Notes: generated by a model from the sequence alone, not told the origin. A stretch of 8,385 nt of DNA from Dehalococcoidia bacterium (GCA_009779655.1 WRDV01000040.1:1-8385), one strand, 5' to 3'; positions 1 through 5,838 are shown, counted from the first letter of the stretch. Translations and numbers: made by a program.

Positions 1-60
1 ATTATTCTTCTTGTGAATTACAATCGCCCTGCGTAAATCATTTGATACCGGTAATGCCAT
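1..60 (-). CDS. N-terminal fragment of a gene running off the left edge; possibly an IS630-like transposase or HTH protein
   Basis: An ATG at 60-58 opens a stop-free frame of 20 codons to the window edge. It is preceded by a perfect AGGAGG (75-70) at a 9-base spacing, which is why I call a real gene despite the length. The peptide begins MALPVSNDLRRAIV and then becomes lysine/asparagine rich. A short N-terminus of the type 'S-x-D-L-R-x-x-[IV]-V' resembles the first helix of the helix-turn-helix in IS630-family transposases, but 20 residues cannot establish a family. The SD sits inside an 8-bp perfect hairpin, listed separately. A weak promoter may lie upstream on the minus strand: TTGACT, 17 bases, TAGGCT, at about 91-119. 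The coding start is fairly sure; the identity is a guess. Confidence 0.6.
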   Translation of the reverse strand, partial: MALPVSNDLRRAIVIHKKNN

Positions 61-62
61 TC

Positions 63-84
63 GTAATCACCTCCTAGTGATTAC
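63..84 (-). promoter_or_regulatory. Perfect hairpin presenting the Shine-Dalgarno in its loop
   Basis: GTAATCAC (63-70) and GTGATTAC (77-84) are perfect 8-base inverted repeats around a six-base loop. On the minus-strand transcript the loop reads UAGGAG, so the AGGAGG ribosome site of the truncated left-edge gene lies in the loop and first stem base. The gene's ATG follows nine bases later. The fold could limit or gate translation; alternatively the repeat could be a protein-binding operator. Confidence 0.5.
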
Positions 85-396
85 AGCCTACATGATAGTC
101 TATGATAAGTCAATATGCTATATTTACTTAAATCAAAGCCATAATTAAGATAGCGAACATAACAGAGACAACAATAGTACCAAGTTATATAAGGATAAGT
201 ACAGTCATCCAAGTGCCGCTGCACAATCTCTTGATAACCGATCTAATAAGAACTTGCGCTGGTTTAGTTAACGCTTCCTCGGCGGCTTTTTACTACTACG
301 TAGGAGATAATATATTGCAATTCCATGTTGGTTAACAGAAAGCCACACGGCGTACTAGAACACTATATAAATTTCTATACTTAAATGCCGACGTAA

Positions 397-424
397 TATA
401 CACACCAATTATTTCCTGTGTATA
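397..424. repeat. 8-bp perfect inverted repeat, 12-base spacer
   Basis: TATACACA (397-404) and TGTGTATA (417-424) are perfect inverted repeats around CCAATTATTTCC. The site lies about 65 bases beyond the stop of the last YeeE-type gene. The stem is AT-rich and no T-run follows on either strand, so it is a poor intrinsic terminator. It could be an operator-like dyad. Confidence 0.35.
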
Positions 425-487
425 GCCGCCGTCTCATTTTTCTTAAAATACGACTTACCGCAATTTAGAACACTTTCAAATAGGCCC

Positions 488-973
488 CTAGCCGGTAACA
501 GTAAGTGTCTGTAGGTATGGTATTATAGCAAAATCATAAAACACTACACCGGCCACAAGCCCGGCAATATATAACATGCCGGATGATCTGCCTTCGCCAG
601 CCATAACGTGCTGCCTGAAAGGGCAACCCTCCGCCATTACCGAGAAATAAGCCAGTAAGAAAGCCCCGACAGCACTGACAGGAATAAGAACTGCCGGAGC
701 TATATTTAAACCGTCACGCAACATAGGCATAAACTCCCAGCCGCCGGGATTAGTAAAGTTGGCAAGTTTGCCGCCCATCCTGTTCACAAGAGCAAAACCT
801 AAAACGCCGCCGATAATAATGCCTATCAAGCCTTTAAGGCGGTAACTATCCTTGACTAGGAAAAAATCGCGTACACCCGAAATAGTACAAAAGCGCGAAC
901 GCTGCCCCAAGTATCCCACAATTGCACCTAGCACCAACGTTGACAATGCGATTTTCCATGCCGCCATGTCCAT
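488..973 (-). CDS. YeeE/YedE-type sulfur-compound transporter, C-terminal half subunit
   Basis: This is an integral membrane protein of the YeeE/YedE family, whose studied members import thiosulfate through a path lined with conserved cysteines. I start it at the ATG at 973-971 (161 aa): GGAGGG at 986-981 lies seven bases upstream, and the ATG overlaps the previous gene's TGA as TGATG. An in-frame ATG at 997 would add eight residues but has no such site. With this start, Cys29 sits in RSRFCTISGVRD and Cys117 in EGCPFRQ, both family signatures. Hydrophobic segments lie near residues 4-22, 47-64, 91-113 and 132-155. It matches the C-terminal half of the usual 350-400-residue transporter; the N-terminal half is the preceding gene, so the two should form one permease. 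The substrate could be thiosulfate or a selenium compound. Confidence 0.85.
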   Translation of the reverse strand: MDMAAWKIALSTLVLGAIVGYLGQRSRFCTISGVRDFFLVKDSYRLKGLIGIIIGGVLGFALVNRMGGKLANFTNPGGWEFMPMLRDGLNIAPAVLIPVSAVGAFLLAYFSVMAEGCPFRQHVMAGEGRSSGMLYIAGLVAGVVFYDFAIIPYLQTLTVTG

Positions 974-1509
974 CAGTTTGCCCTCCTTACTTTCCATTTA
1001 ATGTACAAGCAGGCCGCAACAACGCCTAGAACCATCATGCCTAATATTAAGACAGCAAACCACATACCGTATGATACTAAAACTGCTGTGCGTATAGGAC
1101 ATGACCCCCATAGCATACCGAAGTTGATAATGACAAATCCCAGAATAAAGGCCTGCATATGGTCGCGTACAGGTCCTCTGCGAAACTTGAACTCTTTATT
1201 GCGCATAGCAGCTGCGTAAGAGCCCAGTATGAATCCCACTGAAGTTAAGACCGGTACAGCAATAAATATTTCATGACTGACAAAGCTTGTGCCAAAAACT
1301 TTGTCCACCACCCAGTTAACAAGATCAGCCGGATGGGACACGGCACAGATACCATCACCCGCCGGGGGCTGCACACCAAAATAGCCCTGCACCACAGCCG
1401 CCAGCACCCCCATGGTAACACCGGTAATAAGCGCCATATTGCTACTCAGCTTAAAGCCAAGATTCCATCTAAGCCAGTTTACAATGCGGCGCAGGATGTT
1501 TTGTTCCAT
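973..1509 (-). CDS. YeeE/YedE-type sulfur-compound transporter, N-terminal half subunit
   Basis: This 178-residue membrane protein corresponds to the N-terminal half of a YeeE/YedE transporter. After a short basic amphipathic start (RRIVNWLRWN), hydrophobic stretches lie near residues 24-44, 80-100, 117-136 and 141-169. The family signature WGSCPIRT places a conserved cysteine at 137, and Cys55 lies in a loop motif, GDGICAVSHP. The start is ATG at 1509, with a purine-rich site reading AAAGGAGAGG just upstream. It ends in a TGA overlapping the next gene's ATG. The two halves are in different frames, so this is not one gene split by a single in-frame stop; half-size YeeE proteins are also known elsewhere. 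It is fourth from last in order of chemistry but third in transcription, after the DUF3343-type and NnrD-like genes. Expected role: import of a sulfur (or selenium) oxyanion to feed the cysteine carriers encoded nearby. Confidence 0.85.
   Translation of the reverse strand: MEQNILRRIVNWLRWNLGFKLSSNMALITGVTMGVLAAVVQGYFGVQPPAGDGICAVSHPADLVNWVVDKVFGTSFVSHEIFIAVPVLTSVGFILGSYAAAMRNKEFKFRRGPVRDHMQAFILGFVIINFGMLWGSCPIRTAVLVSYGMWFAVLILGMMVLGVVAACLYIKWKVRRAN
981..986 (-). promoter_or_regulatory. Shine-Dalgarno that fixes the start of the second YeeE-type half
   Basis: GGAGGG on the minus strand lies inside the 3' end of the upstream half-transporter gene and seven bases before the ATG at 973. That ATG shares its A with the upstream TGA stop. 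The arrangement indicates translational coupling and near-equal production of the two halves. Confidence 0.7.
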
Positions 1510-1565
1510 TAATACAACCTCTCCTTTCCCATGCTATTGCTTACGTGCCAATTCCCAAATGAAAG

Positions 1566-2435
1566 CTATTTGCCTAATACTTTTTTAGCCGCTTCCCCAA
1601 TAAACGGAATAAACTGGGCTATTGTTGTATCGGGCGCGGGCTGTACCAGCTCGCCGGTCGTGCGATTGATTTTGCAGGCAGCTATACACGCCTCAACAAC
1701 ATCCATACCACTCGAAATAAGTGCCGAAACCTCGCCTGTAATAGTATCTCCTGTGCCGCCGATAGGTTCCATCGTAGGTACATTCGGATCGTTGATAGTA
1801 GCAACCGTTTTGCCTTCCACAACTACATGATCAACAGGCGCTTTCACAATCATATAACGCGGAGCATCGCCATGGTCATACGCGTCTTTACTTAAGCGCG
1901 GAACTTCGGTCTGATCCACGCTGAAAATGAAATGCTGCACATAGGCCGGATGCGCAGCATCCGGATCAGCCAGAAAGCTCAGCTCGCCCGGATCAGGCGT
2001 AAACAAATCAAACTGGGGAGCCATCTTAACCGCTTTAGCGTTAAGCAATGCTCCGGCATCTGCGATAAGGAAAGGTCTCTTATCCATTTTATGAGCTGTG
2101 TTGACAAAATTCATAAACTGCTCGCGCGTAGGCAGTATGTAATGCAGTGTAACAACGCTTGGGGCAAGATTGTTAAGCTCTTCAGTAAGATACTTCAGAA
2201 TCTTCATTGTGCCTTCGCCCATACCGGTATCGCCCATTACCAAAGCATATGGCGCATCAGCTCCAATAGCTTGGCAGGTAGCGGATGCCGAAGAAATCAT
2301 GGCCGCTGTGCCTAAAGTAACATACTGTCCTTCCAATACGTAGTCGCCAATTGTAAGCTTATCCGGCTGGTAATGCACCCGCCCATAAGTAAGCGGTAAA
2401 TTCTCAATAGGTACTGTTCCTACTAGCAAAAGCAT
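1566..2435 (-). CDS. NnrD/YjeF-C-like ribokinase-fold protein, copy 1
   Basis: This 289-residue protein has the block order of the ADP-dependent NAD(P)H-hydrate dehydratase (YjeF C-terminal, ribokinase-like) fold. In order: a glycine-rich DTGMGEG at 69-75 (compare GPGLG in NnrD), LIADAGA at 123-129 (compare DADALN), FTPDPGE at 145-151 (compare TPHPGE), and PIGGTGDTITG at 224-234 (compare GGTGDVLAG), where Asp230 is the expected catalytic base. The N-terminus, MLLLVGTVPIENLPLTYG, is not NnrD-like but is shared with the copy at 6803-7696. The start is ATG at 2435, two bases after the upstream stop, with AAGGGAG inside the upstream gene, so translation is probably coupled. It may repair NAD(P)HX, phosphorylate a small molecule, or serve the sulfur/selenium route of its neighbours. 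The fold is fairly certain; the reaction is unknown. Confidence 0.75.
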   Translation of the reverse strand: MLLLVGTVPIENLPLTYGRVHYQPDKLTIGDYVLEGQYVTLGTAAMISSASATCQAIGADAPYALVMGDTGMGEGTMKILKYLTEELNNLAPSVVTLHYILPTREQFMNFVNTAHKMDKRPFLIADAGALLNAKAVKMAPQFDLFTPDPGELSFLADPDAAHPAYVQHFIFSVDQTEVPRLSKDAYDHGDAPRYMIVKAPVDHVVVEGKTVATINDPNVPTMEPIGGTGDTITGEVSALISSGMDVVEACIAACKINRTTGELVQPAPDTTIAQFIPFIGEAAKKVLGK

Positions 2436-2437
2436 AT

Positions 2438-2977
2438 CTATCTCCCTTTCTTGTTCTCTTTTTTGAAGATCTCCAGTGCTTTCTCATACGCATGTTCCAG
2501 CGTATAGGCGCAAATAGTTTTGCCCAATACACGCGGTTTTGGGCCTTGCCCGATAATTGTGCCGTACAACTTCATGCCCAAATAAGGGATATCAGGGCAG
2601 CCGCCGCCGGAAATATTAACTATCTTGCCGCTACCCTTCTGATAAGTAATCTTCATGTTGCCGCAACGCACCATGACGAAACCGCCGTAATCTACCGTTT
2701 TCATCAGTTTGGTAAGATACACCGGCACAAAGCCAGAGCCTTTAGGCATGAATAGTATATCCAACATCATCACGCCTTTCTCAATAAGTATGTCCTCTGC
2801 AGCATCTACATCAGTCGCGTCAATCTCAACTGCAAGGTCGCATCCAGTGCGGTACTCAACCGGCGGAGCCACTTCATTAGCTTTTATTCCCGCTTCTTCT
2901 AGAACAGGTTTGGCTCGCATAGCATGATAAATATAATCGAAAACAATGAGGGCCTTATCTTTTTCTTCCTCCGGCAA
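2438..2977 (-). CDS. DUF3343-type cysteine protein (putative S/Se carrier) with extra C-terminal domain, copy 1
   Basis: Residues about 8-55 resemble DUF3343, a short family often annotated as a putative Se/S carrier: a beta strand (ALIVFDYIYHAM), a helix, then APPVEYRTGCDLAVEI with the family cysteine. The remaining two thirds is an extension I do not recognise, centred on ISGGGCPDIPYL. I start at TTG 2977-2975 (179 aa) because a perfect GGAGG (2990-2986) lies eight bases before it. A GTG at 2986 would overlap that site and add three residues. Cysteines are at 46, 105, 127 and 156; three of them (46, 127, 156) are matched in the paralogue at 7696-8232. It is the first gene of its operon, ahead of the NnrD-like and YeeE-type genes. 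No signal peptide or membrane segment is seen, so it should be cytoplasmic. A persulfide/perselenide carrier is inferred, not shown. Confidence 0.75.
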   Translation of the reverse strand: MPEEEKDKALIVFDYIYHAMRAKPVLEEAGIKANEVAPPVEYRTGCDLAVEIDATDVDAAEDILIEKGVMMLDILFMPKGSGFVPVYLTKLMKTVDYGGFVMVRCGNMKITYQKGSGKIVNISGGGCPDIPYLGMKLYGTIIGQGPKPRVLGKTICAYTLEHAYEKALEIFKKENKKGR

Positions 2978-2985
2978 CTCGTTCA

Positions 2986-2990
2986 CCTCC
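2986..2990 (-). promoter_or_regulatory. Shine-Dalgarno selecting a TTG start
   Basis: GGAGG on the minus strand is followed after eight bases by TTG (2977-2975). The in-frame GTG at 2986-2984 overlaps the site itself and so cannot use it. TTG is therefore the better start for the DUF3343-type gene. Confidence 0.6.
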
Positions 2991-3022
2991 GGTTAAAATT
3001 AGCTGTGGTTTAAGCTGTTGTA

Positions 3023-3052
3023 AGTTTATTACGTATCGCAAGGCGCTGTCAA
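3023..3052 (-). promoter_or_regulatory. Probable sigma-A-type promoter of the DUF3343/NnrD-like/YeeE operon
   Basis: On the minus strand a perfect TTGACA -35 box (3052-3047) is followed after 18 bases by TAAACT (3028-3023), a four-of-six -10 match. The start point would be near 3016, giving a leader of about 40 bases to the TTG start. Two AGCTGT words, at 3001-3006 and 3013-3018, lie in the predicted leader. An inverted repeat at 3060-3074 lies just upstream of the -35 box. Confidence 0.5.
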
Positions 3053-3059
3053 CATAAAA

Positions 3060-3074
3060 ATGCCGAACTGGCAT
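3060..3074 (-). repeat. Short inverted repeat followed by a T-run on the minus strand, next to the -35 box
   Basis: ATGCC, five bases, GGCAT. Read on the minus strand the hairpin runs directly into TTTTT, like a very small intrinsic terminator, and ends a few bases before TTGACA. It could stop antisense transcription from the gcvH side or act as an operator dyad. The stem is only five base pairs. Confidence 0.3.
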
Positions 3075-3077
3075 GCG

Positions 3078-3100
3078 TATCCACGATAATACTGTGGGTA
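3078..3100. repeat. Imperfect dyad in the divergent promoter region
   Basis: TATCCAC (3078-3084) and GTGGGTA (3094-3100) can pair over seven positions, with one G-T pair, around a nine-base loop. The dyad lies between the two divergent promoters and just upstream of the predicted gcvH -35 box, a usual place for a regulator site. No regulator gene is in the window. Confidence 0.3.
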
Positions 3101-3115
3101 ATAAAGCCAAAAGCA

Positions 3116-3144
3116 TTGTCTTGCTAAAATACATATGCTATTCT
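3116..3144 (+). promoter_or_regulatory. Probable promoter of the gcvH-lpd(-sirtuin) unit
   Basis: TTGTCT (3116-3121) is followed after exactly 17 bases by TATTCT (3139-3144), each a four-of-six match to the vegetative consensus. Transcription would start near 3151, about 30 bases before the preferred ATG at 3182. It faces away from the DUF3343-operon promoter, so the 200-base gap is a divergent control region. Confidence 0.45.
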
Positions 3145-3181
3145 AAATAGGCGAACTCAAATTATTTAACGAGGCATGAAT

Positions 3182-3562
3182 ATGCATCCTAAAGAGCTAT
3201 CTTATAGTGAGTGTCATGTCTGGTGCAAAAAAGAACCTGACGGCAATATACGCCTTGGCATGACATACTTCTATCAAGAAAAATTTAAAAACATCGTCTA
3301 CATAGATTTACCTGAGAGCGGCACAAAGATAACCAAAGGAGAACCTCTCGCCTCTTTTGAGTCTTCCAAAATCGCAGCTGACATTATAAGCCCTATAAGC
3401 GGCACGATTGTTGAAAGCAACAGCGAGCTTGCTGATAAGCCGGGAATTGTCAATAAAGACCCATACGGACAGGGGTGGATGCTGCTAGTTAAACCAAGCC
3501 AGATAACCGAGTTAGATGATATGTTATCAGCGCAGAATTATATCAATTTGATTTTGCAGTAA
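3182..3562 (+). CDS. gcvH: GcvH-like lipoyl carrier protein
   Basis: This 126-residue protein has the length and layout of glycine cleavage H protein. LPESGTKITKGEPLASFESSK resembles the family stretch before the lipoylated lysine, here Lys63 of ESSK, and NKDPYGQGWM (91-100) matches the conserved NxDPYGxGW. The N-terminal YSECHVWC corresponds to the usual YTxEHEWV, but with cysteines at 11 and 15. I use the ATG at 3182 because GAGG (3171-3174) is seven bases upstream; the ATG at 3176 is only one base from that site. The lipoyl arm would shuttle a methylamine group or reducing equivalents, or act as a lipoyl relay. Neighbour lpd (six bases on) supplies its reoxidation, but no gcvT or gcvP is present, so a glycine-cleavage role is uncertain. 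It could be a specialised lipoate-binding protein. Confidence 0.85.
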   Translation: MHPKELSYSECHVWCKKEPDGNIRLGMTYFYQEKFKNIVYIDLPESGTKITKGEPLASFESSKIAADIISPISGTIVESNSELADKPGIVNKDPYGQGWMLLVKPSQITELDDMLSAQNYINLILQ

Positions 3563-3568
3563 GACGAT

Positions 3569-4948
3569 ATGAGCGAAATTATTGCGGACATTGCCGTAAT
3601 AGGCGGGGGGCCAGCCGGATATAGCGCTGCCGTGCAGGCTGCTAGAATAGGTAAGCGAGTGGCACTTGTGGAAAAAGCAGTATTAGGAGGAACATGTCTT
3701 AACCATGGCTGCATCCCCACTAAAACACTATTACACTCGTTAGCACTGCTTCGTTCTATGCGCGATTGCGCTCGGTTCGGCATAATTGGCAGCGCCTGCA
3801 ACTTGGACATAGAGAAATTATTGGAACGACAAAGCGAAGTCATCTCTATTATGCAATCCGGCATGGTACAGCTGCTGGATAAGCATAATGTATTAAGCAT
3901 TACAGGGGAAGCTTCCTTTAGTTCTCCGCGCGATATAGAAATCAAATCATTAGATGATGATGTTATGGCGCTACATGCGGATAACATCATCATCGCCAGC
4001 GGCTCTGTTCCGCGAAGGCTGAATGTACAAGGCGGCGACAACCCATATATTTTATACTCAAACGACTTGCTTAAGCTCAAATCCATACCTGCAAGGCTGC
4101 TTATAATAGGCGGCGGAGCGGTAGGACTGGAACTAGCCGCCATTATGCGCGGCGCAGGCAGCAGCGTGAGCATTGTAGAAATCGCACCAAACATTCTGCC
4201 GTACGAAGACACCGAGATAACATCCGTGCTTGAGCGCTCCCTAAAACGTGACGGTATACAAATATATACTAATGCCGCCGTGCAAAATATCGAAGCTAGC
4301 CGTGATAGCGCTATAATGTACCTCAGCCATAACAATACTAAAACAACCCTAGAAGCAGACGCTATTTGCGTGTGTGTCGGGCAGCAGCCCAACCTGTCAC
4401 ATTTAAAATTGGATGCTGCTTATGTCAACTACGAAGCACGCGGCATCGTAGTCGACTCGCATATGCGTACCAGCGCGTCTCATATTTACGCAGCCGGTGA
4501 CGTAACGGGAGAAAACATGCTGGCCTATGTGGCTACCGCCCAAGGACGCCTAGCTGCCGCCAACGCCGCCGGGCGTGATGAGGCAATGCATTACGACGCC
4601 ATACCGCATTGTGTTTTTACAACGCCTGAGATCGCAAGCGTAGGACTTAACGAAAAAGAAGCCTCTGTTAAGGGCATTGAGATACGCTGCCTGCGCTCAT
4701 TAATGGCAGCTAACCCATACGCCACTATACTGGGAGAGCGACGGGGAATGGCAAAACTAATCGTTGAAGCATCCAGCGGTAAACTGCTTGGCGCGCAGCT
4801 TGTTGGCAGCGGCGCCACAAGCCTGATTTCAGAATGCGCCATGGCAGTTAAACTAGGCGCTACCGCGCGCGATATGGCGCATTTGATGCATCCGCACCCA
4901 TCGCTTGCAGAAGCCTTGCAAGAGGCAGCTCTGTCCGATATGAACTGA
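3569..4948 (+). CDS. lpdA: Dihydrolipoyl dehydrogenase (E3 / L protein)
   Basis: This cytoplasmic flavoprotein disulfide reductase reoxidises dihydrolipoamide with NAD+. The 459-residue length fits the family. Features in order: FAD Rossmann motif IGGGPAGY (11-18), redox disulfide GGTCLNHGCIPTK with Cys43 and Cys48, NAD-binding IGGGAVGLELA (180-190), the second FAD motif YAAGDV (307-312), and the dimer-interface HPHPSLAE, where His443 and Glu448 match the catalytic His-Glu pair. All key residues are present, so it should be active. The start is ATG at 3569, six bases after the gcvH stop, with no strong ribosome site, which suggests translational coupling to gcvH. The substrate is most likely the lipoyl arm of that protein. 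Glutathione or mercuric reductase are less likely given the CLNHGC spacing and HPHP tail. Confidence 0.93.
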   Translation: MSEIIADIAVIGGGPAGYSAAVQAARIGKRVALVEKAVLGGTCLNHGCIPTKTLLHSLALLRSMRDCARFGIIGSACNLDIEKLLERQSEVISIMQSGMVQLLDKHNVLSITGEASFSSPRDIEIKSLDDDVMALHADNIIIASGSVPRRLNVQGGDNPYILYSNDLLKLKSIPARLLIIGGGAVGLELAAIMRGAGSSVSIVEIAPNILPYEDTEITSVLERSLKRDGIQIYTNAAVQNIEASRDSAIMYLSHNNTKTTLEADAICVCVGQQPNLSHLKLDAAYVNYEARGIVVDSHMRTSASHIYAAGDVTGENMLAYVATAQGRLAAANAAGRDEAMHYDAIPHCVFTTPEIASVGLNEKEASVKGIEIRCLRSLMAANPYATILGERRGMAKLIVEASSGKLLGAQLVGSGATSLISECAMAVKLGATARDMAHLMHPHPSLAEALQEAALSDMN

Positions 4949-4977
4949 CTCCCGGTATTTGTGAGTAAAAAACGATA

Positions 4978-4993
4978 TGGCAAGCTTTTGCCA
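4978..4993 (+). repeat. Hairpin in the lpd-sirtuin gap
   Basis: TGGCAA, four bases (GCTT), TTGCCA makes a perfect six-base stem. It can be extended by ACG (4972-4974) with CGT (4994-4996) across a small bulge. No T-run follows immediately, so it is not a good terminator. It may be an attenuator, an RNA processing site or a stabilising hairpin in the gcvH-lpd transcript. Confidence 0.35.
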
Positions 4994-5016
4994 CGTAAAG
5001 AACAATCTTTTAATTT
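4988..5016 (+). promoter_or_regulatory. Possible weak promoter for the sirtuin gene
   Basis: TTGCCA (five of six matches) is followed after 17 bases by TAATTT (three of six). The predicted start is near 5023, leaving about 11 bases before the GTG codon. The -35 box overlaps the right arm of the hairpin at 4978-4993. Readthrough from gcvH-lpd is equally possible. Confidence 0.25.
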
Positions 5017-5033
5017 AATAACTGAAAGAGAGC

Positions 5034-5771
5034 GTGAGAATCTTGGCAGAAGCTTCGTACCCAAAATTGCAGCAGATTATCGACGAAAGCAATCAAATTG
5101 TCTTTTTCGGCGGCGCCGGAGTATCCACAGAAAGCGGGCTCCCCGATTTTCGCAGCCAAGACGGTATTTACAACAGCACCTACGCGTATCCGCCCGAGAC
5201 AATTTTAAGCCATTCTTTCTTTTTTTCGCATACGGAAGAGTTTTATAGGTTTTACAAGGATAAACTTCTCTACCCGTCGGTAAAACCCAACCCCGCCCAC
5301 TACACGCTGGCGCATATGGAGAAAGCCGGGATACTAATTGCCGTGGTCACTCAAAATATTGACGGGCTGCACCAAATGGCCGGCAGCCGCACAGTTTATG
5401 AATTGCATGGTTCCGCTCACCACAATACTTGCCTATCGTGCAAACAAGCATTCCCAATGGAAACTATAGCGCACTCTCAGGGAATCCCGCGATGCTCTTG
5501 CGGAGGCGTCATTAAACCGGATGTTGTGTTGTATGAAGGATCGTTAAACCAAGAAATTATCGCAGGAGCAGTATCTGCCATCAGCGCGGCAGACACGCTA
5601 ATTGTCGGAGGCACATCTCTGAACGTATACCCCGCGGCCGGACTGATCCAGCACTTCAAAGGAGAGCATCTGGTGCTTATCAACCAAGACCGGACCAGTG
5701 CCGACGCTGTTGCAGAGCTTGTAATCCGTGATCCGATTGGACATGTGCTTGGCAGCTTGTCCATCGGATAA
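5034..5771 (+). CDS. cobB: Sir2-family NAD-dependent protein deacylase
   Basis: Sirtuins remove acyl groups from lysines using NAD+, giving nicotinamide and O-acyl-ADP-ribose. This 245-residue protein has the full set of motifs: GAGVSTESGLPDFR (27-40), TQNIDGLH (106-113), the catalytic His125 in ELHGS, a zinc site from Cys133, Cys136, Cys154 and Cys156 (CX2C...CXC), and GGTSLNVYPAAGL (192-204). The catalytic His and Asn are intact, so it is not the variant macrodomain-linked class M form. It looks like a normal Bacillota deacetylase-type sirtuin. The start is uncertain: GTG at 5034 has GAAAGAG only three bases away, while TTG at 5043 has GAGAG about ten bases upstream. It follows lpd by 85 bases. 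Co-location with a lipoyl carrier makes delipoylation or deacylation of that protein a reasonable but unproven idea. Confidence 0.92.
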   Translation: MRILAEASYPKLQQIIDESNQIVFFGGAGVSTESGLPDFRSQDGIYNSTYAYPPETILSHSFFFSHTEEFYRFYKDKLLYPSVKPNPAHYTLAHMEKAGILIAVVTQNIDGLHQMAGSRTVYELHGSAHHNTCLSCKQAFPMETIAHSQGIPRCSCGGVIKPDVVLYEGSLNQEIIAGAVSAISAADTLIVGGTSLNVYPAAGLIQHFKGEHLVLINQDRTSADAVAELVIRDPIGHVLGSLSIG

Positions 5772-5788
5772 CTGTGTAAGCGCCGATG
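5762..5788 (+). repeat. Inverted repeat spanning the sirtuin stop codon
   Basis: CATCGG (5762-5767) and CCGATG (5783-5788) pair perfectly around a 15-base loop that contains the TAA stop. No T-run follows, so it is at best a weak or factor-assisted 3' end for the plus-strand unit. Confidence 0.3.
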
Positions 5789-5838
5789 ATGAAATTATGT
5801 CGCTACTGACATATAAATCACCAAATACATTTGAAATG

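Larger units (their letters stand above)
61..487. other. Gene-poor intergenic stretch with no convincing gene
   Basis: About 430 AT-rich bases lie between the left-edge gene start and the end of the YeeE-type operon. No frame has a start codon plus a ribosome site and reasonable length. A start-less plus-strand frame stays open from about 132 to 347 but resembles no protein I know. On the minus strand near 128-190 a short hydrophobic reading (VVSVMFAILIMALI) ends at a stop but has no start, so it could be chance or a gene remnant. Besides the hairpin at the left end, the only clear structure is the inverted repeat at 397-424. I see no classical terminator for the operon that ends at 488. Confidence 0.5.

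Noticed and set aside
132..347. Start-less plus-strand open frame in the left intergenic stretch
   Set aside because: No start codon or ribosome site and no recognisable protein pattern; probably chance.
973..997. Selenocysteine readthrough joining the two YeeE halves at the TGA
   Set aside because: The two genes are in different frames and the second has its own well-placed ribosome site and ATG.
1531..2315. Long open frames on the plus strand across the NnrD-like gene, and similar frames over the other genes
   Set aside because: They overlap genes with clear family motifs on the other strand, lack ribosome sites, and have unnatural compositions.
3538..4392. A 284-codon minus-strand frame opposite lpd
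   Set aside because: It is antisense to a fully conserved dihydrolipoyl dehydrogenase; its serine/cysteine-rich translation matches no protein I know.
3182..4948. Complete glycine cleavage operon
   Set aside because: Only H and L components are present; no aminomethyltransferase or glycine decarboxylase sequence is in the window.
4978..4993. Intrinsic terminator after lpd
   Set aside because: The stem is good but no T-run follows, so I list it only as a hairpin.
5034..5771. Class M sirtuin (SirTM) that ADP-ribosylates lipoylated GcvH-L
   Set aside because: The catalytic HG and QNID motifs are canonical, and no macrodomain or lplA2 gene is adjacent, so the sirtuin looks like an ordinary deacylase.
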